DNA of 16,293 bases from Micavibrio sp. UBA7689 (GTDB lineage: Bacteria > Pseudomonadota > Alphaproteobacteria > Micavibrionales > Micavibrionaceae), in NCBI GenBank assembly GCA_002482805.1, contig DLGR01000021.1, positions 56,977 through 73,269 on the forward strand. Direction: 5' to 3'. The notes below the pieces were generated by a model, which searched no databases, was not told the DNA's origin, and saw only the letters and a list, made by a program, of their open reading frames with translations. Position numbers and translations under genes: made by a program. Numbering within the stretch: position 1 is the stretch's first letter; each line of letters starts with the position of its first letter. Positions 1 to 6,895 of this stretch are shown piece by piece.

Positions 1-36
1 AAAGCCCGTGATCACTTCGTGATCTCTAGGCTTTTT
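1..36 (+). terminator. Rho-independent terminator-like hairpin at the left edge
   Basis: An outer clamp AAAGCC (1-6) pairs with GGCTTT (29-34) around a perfect inner hairpin GATCAC-TTC-GTGATC (10-24). It is followed on the plus strand by a run of five T (32-36). It would end a plus-strand transcript entering from the left. The minus-strand T-run, if any, lies outside the window, so bidirectional action cannot be judged. It shares the 10-mer AAAGCCCGTG with the hairpin at 83-115. Confidence 0.6.
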
Positions 37-82
37 CGCATCCGGCTCTCGCTCAAGCTTCGCTTGGCTCGATCAGAAAATG

Positions 83-115
83 AAAAAGCCCGTGCGACTT
101 AGTCGCAAAGGCTTT
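83..115 (-). terminator. Rho-independent terminator of tRNA-Pro
   Basis: Read on the minus strand, AAAGCC (115-110) pairs with GGCTTT (90-85), with a perfect inner hairpin GCGAC-TAA-GTCGC (106-94), and ends in five T. It starts 8 bases past the tRNA 3' end, in the right place and orientation to end the tRNA transcript. The 46 bases between this and the first hairpin hold only a short CAAGC-TTC-GCTTG repeat (54-66). Confidence 0.7.
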
Positions 116-122
116 CGTTCGG

Positions 123-196
123 TCGGGGTGAGAGGATTCGAACCTCCGGCCTCGTCGTCCCGAACGACGCGCGCTACCAGACTGCGCTACACCCCG
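123..196 (-). tRNA. tRNA-Pro, anticodon CGG
   Basis: The minus strand folds as a full cloverleaf. The acceptor stem CGGGGTG (196-190) pairs with CACCCCG (130-124). The D stem is GCGC/GCGC. The anticodon stem CGTCG/CGACG carries the loop TTCGGGA, giving anticodon CGG, which reads CCG proline codons. The T arm contains TTCGAAT. The discriminator base is A at 123. CCA is not encoded, since the next bases are CCG, so the 3' CCA must be added by nucleotidyltransferase. Length is 74 nt, normal for tRNA-Pro without CCA. Confidence 0.95.
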
Positions 197-217
197 ACAC
201 ATGTAAAAGAAGGGAAT

Positions 218-247
218 TTTATAGAATAAAGTGCTGTTCTCGTCCAG
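218..247 (-). promoter_or_regulatory. Candidate sigma70 promoter of tRNA-Pro
   Basis: On the minus strand, CTGGAC (247-242) and TATAAA (223-218) are separated by 18 bp. Transcription would start near 211, about 15 bases before the mature tRNA 5' end. The -10 is good and the -35 is weak. The -35 sits next to the stop codon of the upstream polyprenyl synthase gene. Confidence 0.4.
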
Positions 248-251
248 CCCC

Positions 252-1268
252 TTAGCTTTCGCGTTCGACCGTATACAGAGCCAGATCATCAAGGCAGGCA
301 CGGAAAGGGGAATCCGGCGCTTCGGCCAGGGCCTCACGGGCTTTTTGGGCATAAGAGCGGGCCATTTCCAGACCTTTTTGAAGTGTGCCGTGGCGGTTCA
401 TAATGGCCGTTGCCCGCACGAGGTCTGAATCCGTTTGCTCCCTGTCCGCAAAGGTGCGTTTCCAAAATTCGCGTTCGTCCGCGTTCGATTTTTCCAGCGC
501 CATGATGACGGGCGCGGTCATTTTGCCTTCGCGGAAATCATCGCCGACTTCCTTGCCCAATTTCGCGGATGTGGATGTGTAATCCAAAACATCATCGGCA
601 ATCTGGAACGCTATCCCTAAATTCATGCCGTATTCGCACGCGATTTTCGCGGCGTTGGCATCGGTGTGCGAGATAAGCGGACCAACTTCGCAGGCGGCGG
701 CGAAGAGCGCGGCAGTCTTGCCTTTGATGACATCCAGATATTGATCCATCGTCGTATCCAGATTTCCTTGAATGGATAACTGAAGCACTTCGCCCTGCGC
801 GATGATTGCGGCGGCGTCGGACAAAACCTTGAGCACGTGCAGATTGCCGTCTTCGACCATCAATTGAAACGCGCGGGAAAACAGGAAATCACCTACCAGC
901 ACGGAGGCTTCGTTTCCGAACACTTCATTGGCTGATTTTTGGCCGCGGCGTTCGTCACTATCATCTACCACATCATCATGGAGCAATGTCGCGGTGTGAA
1001 TGAATTCGACGGCGGTCGCCAAGCGGTGCGCGCGCACCCGATCGCCATCATACATCGCGGTGCAGGCGAGGGTCATAAGGGGGCGGATGCGTTTGCCGCC
1101 CGCGGCGATCAGATATCCCGCCAGTTGCGGAATCATCGGCACGGGGGAATCCATACGGTCCACGATCATGGCGTTCACGGCCTGCATGTCGGATTCCAGC
1201 AAGGATTGGAGTCTATCAAGCGGGCTTTGGCTTGTCTTTTCGCCAGTTTTGCGGTTTAACGCTGTCAT
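252..1268 (-). CDS. ispB: Long-chain polyprenyl diphosphate synthase (octaprenyl/decaprenyl type)
   Basis: This trans-polyprenyl diphosphate synthase would add isopentenyl units to an allylic diphosphate to make the ubiquinone side chain. The 338 residues have the family order: GGKRIRP (57-63), first Asp-rich motif DDVVD (98-102) followed by RRG, KGKTA (182-186), second Asp-rich motif DDVLD (225-229), and GKEVGDDFREGK. Both motifs bind Mg-diphosphate. The stretch before the first motif (HTATLLHDD) carries small residues, Ala93 and Thr94, where short-chain enzymes have bulky ones, matching IspB-like long-chain enzymes. The exact chain length cannot be read from sequence. ATG 1268 has AAGG only 2 bases upstream, so the Shine-Dalgarno fit is poor. 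It diverges from the methyltransferase gene across 44 bp. Confidence 0.93.
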   Translation of the reverse strand: MTALNRKTGEKTSQSPLDRLQSLLESDMQAVNAMIVDRMDSPVPMIPQLAGYLIAAGGKRIRPLMTLACTAMYDGDRVRAHRLATAVEFIHTATLLHDDVVDDSDERRGQKSANEVFGNEASVLVGDFLFSRAFQLMVEDGNLHVLKVLSDAAAIIAQGEVLQLSIQGNLDTTMDQYLDVIKGKTAALFAAACEVGPLISHTDANAAKIACEYGMNLGIAFQIADDVLDYTSTSAKLGKEVGDDFREGKMTAPVIMALEKSNADEREFWKRTFADREQTDSDLVRATAIMNRHGTLQKGLEMARSYAQKAREALAEAPDSPFRACLDDLALYTVERES

Positions 1269-1312
1269 AACCTTGAATTAGACCAGCGAAAGGCGCGGGG
1301 CAAGCGGTTTAT

Positions 1313-2032
1313 ATGACAGAATCCGTCGAAATTCACGTTCTGGACCATAAAGTGCGGCTTTTGCAGCCCGAGGGCGGTTTCCGCACGTCTTTGGATTCCG
1401 TATTCCTCGCGTGCGCGGTTCCCGCTAAAAAAGGGCAACGGGTTCTCGACATGGGCGCGGGTGTGGGCGGCGCGTCGTTTTGTTTGTTGTGGCGCGTGGA
1501 ATGCCTTGTGACGGGCGTGGAGATTCAAGCAAGCCATGCGGACCTTGCTACACAAAATATCGCGCTCAACAATAAAGAAGGTATGGCAGAATTTATCTGC
1601 GCCGATATCACGCAATATGCGGGGGGCCCGTTCGATCATGTAATGTGCAATCCGCCGTATCTGGAAGCGGGGAGCTATACTCCTGCGGCATCGGAAGAAC
1701 GCGCGACAGCGCTCGGCCATACAGAGCTTACGGTGAAAGACTGGATAGATGCGGGATTTAAAAATCTGAAGTCAGGCGGATCGCTCACCATCATCCACCG
1801 CGCCGATATGTCCGATAAAATTATCGCAGGCCTTGGCAAACGTTTCGGGGCTGTGGAGATTATTCCGCTTCATTCCAAAGCCGGCCAAGCGGCCAACCGT
1901 GTCATTATCCGCGCCGTAAAAGACCGTAAAACCCCTGCCAAACTCCATGCAGGCATCATTTTACACGAAGAAAACGGCCAATATACCAAGGCCGCCGATG
2001 CCGTCTTGCGCGAGGGTGCGGCTATTGAGTAA
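1313..2032 (+). CDS. trmN6: TrmN6-like N6-adenine methyltransferase (tRNA1(Val) A37 type)
   Basis: This class I SAM-dependent methyltransferase has 239 residues. SAM-binding motif I is VLDMGAGVGG (44-53), an acidic residue follows at strand 2 (GVEIQ, E70), and NPPY (113-116) is the catalytic motif of N6-adenine and related amino methyltransferases. The opening HKVRLLQPEGGFRTSLDSVFLA matches the TrmN6/YfiC group, which methylates A37 of tRNA1(Val); that substrate is inferred from family resemblance. It is the first gene of a plus-strand operon, 9 bp ahead of the S49 peptidase. This neighbour pair is, to my knowledge, common in Alphaproteobacteria. A HemK/PrmC-like glutamine methyltransferase is less likely because of the N-terminal motif and small size. 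Confidence 0.85.
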   Translation: MTESVEIHVLDHKVRLLQPEGGFRTSLDSVFLACAVPAKKGQRVLDMGAGVGGASFCLLWRVECLVTGVEIQASHADLATQNIALNNKEGMAEFICADITQYAGGPFDHVMCNPPYLEAGSYTPAASEERATALGHTELTVKDWIDAGFKNLKSGGSLTIIHRADMSDKIIAGLGKRFGAVEIIPLHSKAGQAANRVIIRAVKDRKTPAKLHAGIILHEENGQYTKAADAVLREGAAIE

Positions 2033-2041
2033 GCTAGCGGC

Positions 2042-2929
2042 ATGAGCGATACAACTGAAACAGACGGCAAAGACCGCACAGTCGAATATTTGAAAAAAAT
2101 CCCTTTTTTGGGTGAATGGCTGGAGCCGACGGACAAGGTAGCGGTTTTGCGCTTTGCCGGCATCATTGCCGACACAACCGTCATGCGTCGTGCCGGTGTG
2201 AACTGGAATAAATTCCGTGAGGCCATTCCCGATGCATTCGATGTGAAACGCCTGCGCGCTGTGGCCATCATCATCAATTCCCCCGGCGGTGCGCCCGCGC
2301 AATGTTCGCTGATTACCGAGCAAATTGTCGCGCTGTCGAAAGAAAAGAAAATTCCCGTCTATGCATTCGTTGAAGACATCGCCGCATCGGGCGGATACTG
2401 GCTCGCTTGTGCCGCTGATGAAATTTATGTGCAGGACACGTCTATCGTCGGTTCCATCGGCGTGATTTCATCAAGTTTCGGGCTGGACCAATTTATCAAA
2501 AAGCATGACGTACAGCGCCGTGTTTATACTTCGGGTAAGGACAAATCCTTCCTAGACCCGTTCAAACCTGAAAAAGAAGATGATGTGCAGCGTTTAAAAG
2601 CCATTCAGGCCGACATGCACGAAAGCTTTAAAACATGGGTTAAATCGCGCCGCGCCGGAAAGCTCTCGGGTGATGATAATGAATTGATGGAAGGTGCGTT
2701 CTGGACAGGGCGCGATGCCGTACACAATGGAATCGCGGATCATGTCGGCCATGTTGTCACGGTGATGAAGGAAAAATTCGGCGATGAAATCAAATTCGTC
2801 GATTGCACACCCGAGAAAAAATCTTTCCTTTCTTCCCTCTTGCCGCTCGGCGGGGATTCAAAACTCGATCTGGGGCAGATCGTCGAAGTTGCCGAAGAGC
2901 GTTCTGCTTGGAACCGGTTCGGGCTATGA
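2042..2929 (+). CDS. S49 family serine peptidase (SppA/SohB-like), no membrane anchor
   Basis: This Ser-Lys dyad peptidase of 295 residues belongs to the signal-peptide-peptidase A clan. NSPGG (79-83) forms the oxyanion/substrate region. The nucleophile is Ser116 in AASGGYW and the general base is Lys168 in GKDKSFLDPF. The 52-residue spacing equals that of the Bacillus subtilis SppA dyad. Unlike E. coli SppA or SohB, I see no N-terminal signal peptide or membrane segment: residues 1-33 are polar and the fold starts at VAVLRFAG. The protein may therefore be cytoplasmic, and its substrate is unknown. It follows trmN6 by 9 bp, and its TGA overlaps the ATG of the GNAT gene (ATGA), so the three genes probably form one operon. 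Confidence 0.88.
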   Translation: MSDTTETDGKDRTVEYLKKIPFLGEWLEPTDKVAVLRFAGIIADTTVMRRAGVNWNKFREAIPDAFDVKRLRAVAIIINSPGGAPAQCSLITEQIVALSKEKKIPVYAFVEDIAASGGYWLACAADEIYVQDTSIVGSIGVISSSFGLDQFIKKHDVQRRVYTSGKDKSFLDPFKPEKEDDVQRLKAIQADMHESFKTWVKSRRAGKLSGDDNELMEGAFWTGRDAVHNGIADHVGHVVTVMKEKFGDEIKFVDCTPEKKSFLSSLLPLGGDSKLDLGQIVEVAEERSAWNRFGL

Positions 2930-3414
2930 TCGATATCCGCGAAGCCACGCGGGATGACATTCCGCTGCTCTATAAACTCTACGACCGCATCGGTAAAAAG
3001 GACGAAGGTTATTTCGAGCATGCCTTTGATGAAGGCGTTACGATTTTTATCGCTGCCGACGAAGGGCGCTATTGCGCCTTTTGTCTTTTAAACTACACAC
3101 CGCGTTACAGTCTTTATAAGAAGCTCGGCATCCCCGAGATTCAAGACCTCAACGTCGTGCCTACGCACCGTAGAAAGGGCATAGCCACCGCATTGATTGG
3201 TTTTTGCGAAGGCCATGCCCGTTCCAAGGAGTGTGTGCAGGTAGGTATTTCCGTGGGGCTGTTCAAAGATTACGGCCCCGCGCAAATTCTATACGTCAAA
3301 ATGGGTTATGTGCCTGACGGCAACGGCATCACGTGTGACCGTGAAACCGTAAGACCTTATGCGTCCTATATAGTGGATGACGATTTATCTTTGATGTTGG
3401 TCAAGCAGCTTTGA
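2926..3414 (+). CDS. GNAT family N-acetyltransferase
   Basis: The 162-residue GNAT-fold protein would transfer an acetyl group from acetyl-CoA to an amine; the substrate is unknown. The N-terminal strand-helix is MIDIREATRDDIPLLYKLYD. Motif A is LNVVPTHRRKGIATALI (75-91), with the pyrophosphate-binding RRKGIA. Motif B is the helix ILYVKMGYVPDG (121-132). I chose ATG 2926 because the GNAT fold begins there and it overlaps the S49 stop as ATGA. A longer reading frame from 2803 only repeats S49 codons in another frame. The 3' end overlaps the opposing gene at 3401 by 14 bp. It sits where related genomes often carry glycyl-tRNA synthetase genes, but shows no relation to them. Confidence 0.85.
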   Translation: MIDIREATRDDIPLLYKLYDRIGKKDEGYFEHAFDEGVTIFIAADEGRYCAFCLLNYTPRYSLYKKLGIPEIQDLNVVPTHRRKGIATALIGFCEGHARSKECVQVGISVGLFKDYGPAQILYVKMGYVPDGNGITCDRETVRPYASYIVDDDLSLMLVKQL

Positions 3415-3715
3415 GTTTGCGCAAAAGGGGTTCATACCGTTCGCGGAAATTGTTCGTCGCATCCTCTATTGCTTGAATTGTTTCGGGCGGAAAATTTCTT
3501 AAAGCCGCGTAATCCGAAAAACGAAATCCGTTTTCAAGATACATTCTCAATGTATGACGAGGCGCTTCGATTTGTTGAAGAACAGGTTCTGCTTCTTCTA
3601 CCAAATATTCGAAATAATTGATTGCCATGTTGTAGCCGATGAGGGCTTTGCGACAGTCCGGCGGAATGCCGAACACATCCTCTTTTGCATGGGCAAAGAG
3701 TTCTTCTTTTATCAT
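3401..3715 (-). CDS. Unknown 104-residue helical protein
   Basis: I do not recognise this protein. It is acidic to neutral and predicted mostly helical, without signal peptide, membrane segment or cysteine cluster beyond one Cys near residue 21. Notable stretches are AINYFEYLVEEAEPVLQQIE and a basic C-terminus, LLRKLKAA. ATG 3715 is preferred because AAGG lies 8 bases upstream; an in-frame GTG at 3724 would add only three residues and loses that spacing. It is a single minus-strand gene, convergent with the GNAT gene (14-bp overlap) and divergent from ppdK across 191 bp. The good ribosome binding site and sensible composition argue that it is real. Confidence 0.65.
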   Translation of the reverse strand: MIKEELFAHAKEDVFGIPPDCRKALIGYNMAINYFEYLVEEAEPVLQQIEAPRHTLRMYLENGFRFSDYAALRNFPPETIQAIEDATNNFRERYEPLLRKLKAA

Positions 3716-3771
3716 ATTACACACCTTATTTTTCTTGGTTTTGCTTAGGGGGTTGTTCTACAGGGTGGGTC

Positions 3772-3789
3772 TTAACAAAGGTTTAACAA
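3772..3789. repeat. Direct repeat TTAACAA x2 in the spacer upstream of ppdK
   Basis: TTAACAA occurs at 3772-3778 and 3783-3789, 11 bp apart, about one helical turn. It lies in the 191-bp spacer (3716-3906) between two divergent genes. Two 7-mers in AT-rich spacer DNA could be chance; a protein-binding site is only a possibility. I see no gene in the spacer. Confidence 0.3.
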
Positions 3790-3848
3790 CGAGTGTCATG
3801 CCAGCCCTGCGTATTCTGCAAAAGGGAACCAAGATTCACCCGTAGCCA

Positions 3849-3878
3849 TTAACTATTAGAATCGCTATGGTGTATATA
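3849..3878 (+). promoter_or_regulatory. Candidate ppdK promoter
   Basis: TTAACT (3849-3854) and TATATA (3873-3878) are 18 bp apart, which would start transcription near 3885, about 20 bases before the ppdK start codon. The -35 is a weak match. The leader would be very short and consist mostly of the ribosome binding site. Confidence 0.35.
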
Positions 3879-3892
3879 TCATAAGTAACCGC

Positions 3893-3897
3893 GGAGG
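3893..3897 (+). promoter_or_regulatory. Strong ppdK ribosome binding site GGAGG
   Basis: GGAGG lies 9 bases before ATG 3907 and is among the strongest Shine-Dalgarno sequences in the window. It fixes the ppdK start and suggests high expression. Confidence 0.7.
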
Positions 3898-3906
3898 ATT
3901 ACGCGC

Positions 3907-6585
3907 ATGGCGCAATGGGTCTATACCTTTGAAACAGGGAAGAGTGTTCCCAAAGACGTGCGTAAAAATCTTTTAGGCGGAAAAGGTGCAAATCTTGCCG
4001 AAATGGTTTCGCTTGATTTGCCTGTTCCTCCGGGCTTCACCATCACCACCGAAGTCTGCACGCATTTTTACAAAAACAAACAATCCTATCCTCCCGAATT
4101 AAAGTCTCAGGTCGCAAAGGCCTTGGCAGAAATTGAAAAATCAGTTGGTGTGAAATTCGGTGATGCGAAAAACCCACTTCTTGTTTCCGTGCGTTCCGGC
4201 GCGCGCGTTTCTATGCCGGGAATGATGGATACGGTGCTCAATCTGGGACTTAACGATCAAACTGTGGAAGGCCTTGCGAAGGCTTCGGGTGATGAGCGTT
4301 TTGCATGGGATTCTTACCGTCGTTTCATACAAATGTACGGCAATGTCGTGCTTGGTCTTGAGCACCATGATTTCGAAGATATTCTCGAACAGCAAAAACG
4401 CGATGCGGATGTGACGGAAGACACGGCTATTGACGCTGCAGGCTGGAAGAAGGTTGTTGCCAATTATAAAGCAATGGCCAAACGAGAATTGGGCCATGAT
4501 TTTCCGCAAGATGTGAGCGAGCAATTATGGGGTGCGATCGGTGCGGTGTTTGAAAGCTGGCAGGCCGCGCGCGCCGTAACCTATAGAAAAATTCACGAGA
4601 TTCCCGAAGATTGGGGCACGGCCGTGAACGTGCAGGCTATGGTGTTCGGCAATATGGGCGATGATTGCGCGACGGGTGTCGCATTCACACGTGATCCCTC
4701 CACGGGAGAAAATTATTTCTACGGCGAATATCTGGTGAACGCGCAAGGTGAGGACGTGGTGGCGGGCATCAGAACGCCGCAATCTCTCACTATATTGGGA
4801 CGCGAAAAAGAAGGCAGTAATCTTTCGAGTATGGAAGAAGTCATGCCCAAAGTGTTCAAGCAGCTGGATGATGTGCGCCACCGCCTTGAAAAACATTACC
4901 GCGATATGCAGGACATCGAATTCACGGTACAAAAGGGCAAGTTGTATATGCTTCAGACCCGCACGGGCAAACGCACGGCGGCGGCGGCATTGAAAATTGC
5001 TACCGATATGGTTGGAGAAAAGCTCATTGCCGAAGACGAGGGGCTTTTGCGCATAGAGCCGCAGGCGCTGGACCAGCTTTTGCACCCGACGCTTGATCCC
5101 ATGGCGCATAAACAGATTGTTTCCAAAGGCCTTCCCGCATCTCCGGGCGCGGCATCGGGTGAAATAGTTTTTACACCCGACGAGGCCGAAACGCGCGCGA
5201 AAGCAGGCAAGAAAGTTATTTTGTGCCGTATTGAAACATCGCCTGAAGATATTCACGGTATGCATGCGGCCACAGGCATTCTGACCACGCGTGGCGGCAT
5301 GACTTCACATGCGGCTGTCGTGGCACGCGGTATGGGCCGTCCTTGCGTGGCGGGAGCGGGTGCTATAAGCATCGATTACAAACGTAAAGTGATGATCGTG
5401 CAGGGCGCGGAAATTCCCGAAGGCGATACTATCACAATTGATGGCGCTACGGGTGAAGTGATGCTGGGAGCTGTTCCGACGGTTCAGCCTAAATTGTCCG
5501 GTGATTTTGCCACCATCATGGGATGGGCAGACAAGGCGCGCCGTATGAAGGTACGGGCCAATGCTGAAACGCCTTTGGATGCTGAAACCGCACGCAAGTT
5601 CGGCGCGGAAGGTATCGGTTTGTGCCGCACCGAGCATATGTTCTTTGATCCTGCACGTATTCAAAATGTGCGCGAGATGATTTTTGCGCATTCGGAAGAT
5701 GAACGACGTGCGTCTTTGGCAAAATTACTGCCCGCGCAGCGCGGTGATTTCGTGAAACTGTTCCAGATTATGAAAGGTCTGCCCGTAACCATTCGTCTGC
5801 TCGATCCGCCACTCCATGAATTCATGCCGCACGGGGAAGCAGAGATGGCGCATTTTTCCAAAGAAGCGGGATTGAAGCTTGAAGATGTGCAGCGGCGTTT
5901 TTCAGAATTAAGTGAATCCAACCCTATGCTCGGCCACCGCGGTTGCCGTTTGGGTATTACCTATCCTGAAATTTATGAAATGCAGGCGCAGGCGATTTTT
6001 GAAGCCGCTCTGGAATGTGACGTTACCCCCGAAATCATGATTCCATTGATTGCTACGCGTAAAGAGTTGACGATTTTAAGAGCGCTGGTTGATGCTACGG
6101 CCGAAAAAGTGTTTGGTGCTTCCAAGCGCAAAGTTTCCTATTCCGTGGGAACTATGATTGAGTTGCCGCGTGCGGCGCTTATGGCTACGGATATTGCGCA
6201 GGATGCGGACTTCTTCAGTTTTGGTACCAACGATCTTACCCAAACGACGCTCGGACTCTCCCGCGACGATGCGGCGAGATTTATGCCCGCCTATCTGGGA
6301 AAGGGTGTGTTTGAAAAAGACCCGTTCGTTACTATAGACCGCGAAGGCGTTGGGCAATTGGTTGCCAAAGCAACGCAAGACGGCCGCGGCGCCAAGAAAA
6401 ACCTGAAAGTGGGGATTTGCGGTGAACATGGCGGCGATCCCGCATCGATTGCGTTCTTCGAAGAGACGGGGCTGGATTATATTTCCTGCTCGCCGTACCG
6501 CGTGCCCATCGCACGCCTTGCGGCGGCGCAAGCATCCATCCGCAATTCCAAACATACGCCGGATAAAAAAGAAAAAGCGGCCTGA
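3907..6585 (+). CDS. ppdK: Pyruvate, phosphate dikinase
   Basis: PPDK interconverts ATP + Pi + pyruvate and AMP + PPi + phosphoenolpyruvate, linking glycolysis and gluconeogenesis. The 892 residues cover the whole family length. The N-terminal ATP-grasp domain has GGKGANLAEM and VSVRSGARVSMPGMMDTVLN. The swivelling phosphohistidine domain has TRGGMTSHAAVVARGMG with phospho-acceptor His468. The C-terminal PEP/pyruvate barrel has GLCRTEHMFF, RLLDPPLHEFMPH, SFGTNDLTQTTLGLSRDD and GICGEHGGDP with catalytic Cys838. These correspond to His455 and Cys831 of the Clostridium symbiosum enzyme, so it looks fully active. PEP synthase and PTS enzyme I are ruled out by length and by the DLTQTTLG region. 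The gene is monocistronic; its TGA directly abuts the stop of the small opposing ORF (TGATCA). Confidence 0.97.
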   Translation: MAQWVYTFETGKSVPKDVRKNLLGGKGANLAEMVSLDLPVPPGFTITTEVCTHFYKNKQSYPPELKSQVAKALAEIEKSVGVKFGDAKNPLLVSVRSGARVSMPGMMDTVLNLGLNDQTVEGLAKASGDERFAWDSYRRFIQMYGNVVLGLEHHDFEDILEQQKRDADVTEDTAIDAAGWKKVVANYKAMAKRELGHDFPQDVSEQLWGAIGAVFESWQAARAVTYRKIHEIPEDWGTAVNVQAMVFGNMGDDCATGVAFTRDPSTGENYFYGEYLVNAQGEDVVAGIRTPQSLTILGREKEGSNLSSMEEVMPKVFKQLDDVRHRLEKHYRDMQDIEFTVQKGKLYMLQTRTGKRTAAAALKIATDMVGEKLIAEDEGLLRIEPQALDQLLHPTLDPMAHKQIVSKGLPASPGAASGEIVFTPDEAETRAKAGKKVILCRIETSPEDIHGMHAATGILTTRGGMTSHAAVVARGMGRPCVAGAGAISIDYKRKVMIVQGAEIPEGDTITIDGATGEVMLGAVPTVQPKLSGDFATIMGWADKARRMKVRANAETPLDAETARKFGAEGIGLCRTEHMFFDPARIQNVREMIFAHSEDERRASLAKLLPAQRGDFVKLFQIMKGLPVTIRLLDPPLHEFMPHGEAEMAHFSKEAGLKLEDVQRRFSELSESNPMLGHRGCRLGITYPEIYEMQAQAIFEAALECDVTPEIMIPLIATRKELTILRALVDATAEKVFGASKRKVSYSVGTMIELPRAALMATDIAQDADFFSFGTNDLTQTTLGLSRDDAARFMPAYLGKGVFEKDPFVTIDREGVGQLVAKATQDGRGAKKNLKVGICGEHGGDPASIAFFEETGLDYISCSPYRVPIARLAAAQASIRNSKHTPDKKEKAA

Positions 6586-6795
6586 TCAGCAACCGCCTGC
6601 GGGTTTCAGCATGTGCAAAACCGTCTGGACATTGCCGAGGCGTGCCTGATCGATCGGTCTGTTATTTGTCTCTCCGAAAAATGCGGGCTGGGGCGCATTC
6701 AAAAAGCTGTTTGCTTTTTCAGCGCAGCCAAAGCGCTGGTTTGCAGCTTCCGTGACTTTTACAACGCCATCATTTTTACTTTCATCGAATGCCAT
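6586..6795 (-). CDS. Small unknown protein, 69 residues
   Basis: I know no family for this ORF. It has ATG at 6795 with AGGAG 6 bases upstream (6806-6802), a strong ribosome binding site, and codon use like its neighbours. The product starts MAFDESKNDGVVKVTEAANQ and ends in KPAGGC with a C-terminal Cys. Another Cys lies at residue 24. No signal peptide or membrane segment is visible. It lies 100 bp after the HAD gene on the same strand, so it may be the last gene of that group or have its own promoter. Its stop abuts the ppdK stop. With 69 codons a chance ORF cannot be excluded, but the ribosome binding site makes that less likely. Confidence 0.55.
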   Translation of the reverse strand: MAFDESKNDGVVKVTEAANQRFGCAEKANSFLNAPQPAFFGETNNRPIDQARLGNVQTVLHMLKPAGGC

Positions 6796-6813
6796 AAATA
6801 ACTCCTAAAATTT

Positions 6814-6857
6814 GACGGGCCGAGTGTGGGGTGCTTCGCACACCCTGACAACCCGTC
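6814..6857 (-). promoter_or_regulatory. Nested stem-loop in the leader of the small ORF
   Basis: The outer stem GACGGG/CCCGTC (6814-6819 with 6852-6857) encloses a 7-bp hairpin with one bulge (6828-6845; on the plus strand GGGGTGC-TTC-GCACACCC). On the minus strand the outer stem is followed by AAATTTT and then the ribosome binding site at 6806. It could be an attenuator or weak terminator of the HAD transcript, or 5'-leader structure for the small ORF. A second hairpin, GCACC/GGTGC (6872-6891), lies just upstream. Confidence 0.4.
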
Positions 6858-6895
6858 ATACATTGCGCGGCGCACCATAGACGTGCGGTGCAACA

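Noticed and set aside
1265..1720. 151-codon minus-strand frame opposite trmN6
   Set aside because: It is antisense to a clear methyltransferase; the Arg/His/Cys-rich product has no domain and no ribosome binding site.
2803..2925. Upstream extension of the GNAT gene
   Set aside because: The extra 41 residues are S49 codons read in another frame. The GNAT fold starts exactly at ATG 2926, which overlaps the S49 stop as ATGA.
4525..5265. Long antisense open frame (246 codons) inside ppdK
   Set aside because: It lies fully opposite the highly conserved ppdK coding sequence. The product is His/Arg/Cys-rich in the manner of an antisense shadow, and no ribosome binding site is evident.
6590..6612. 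Possible terminator just after ppdK (AACCGCCTGCGGGTT)
   Set aside because: The stem needs a bulge, leaves a two-base loop and is followed by only three T. It also lies within the small ORF's coding end.
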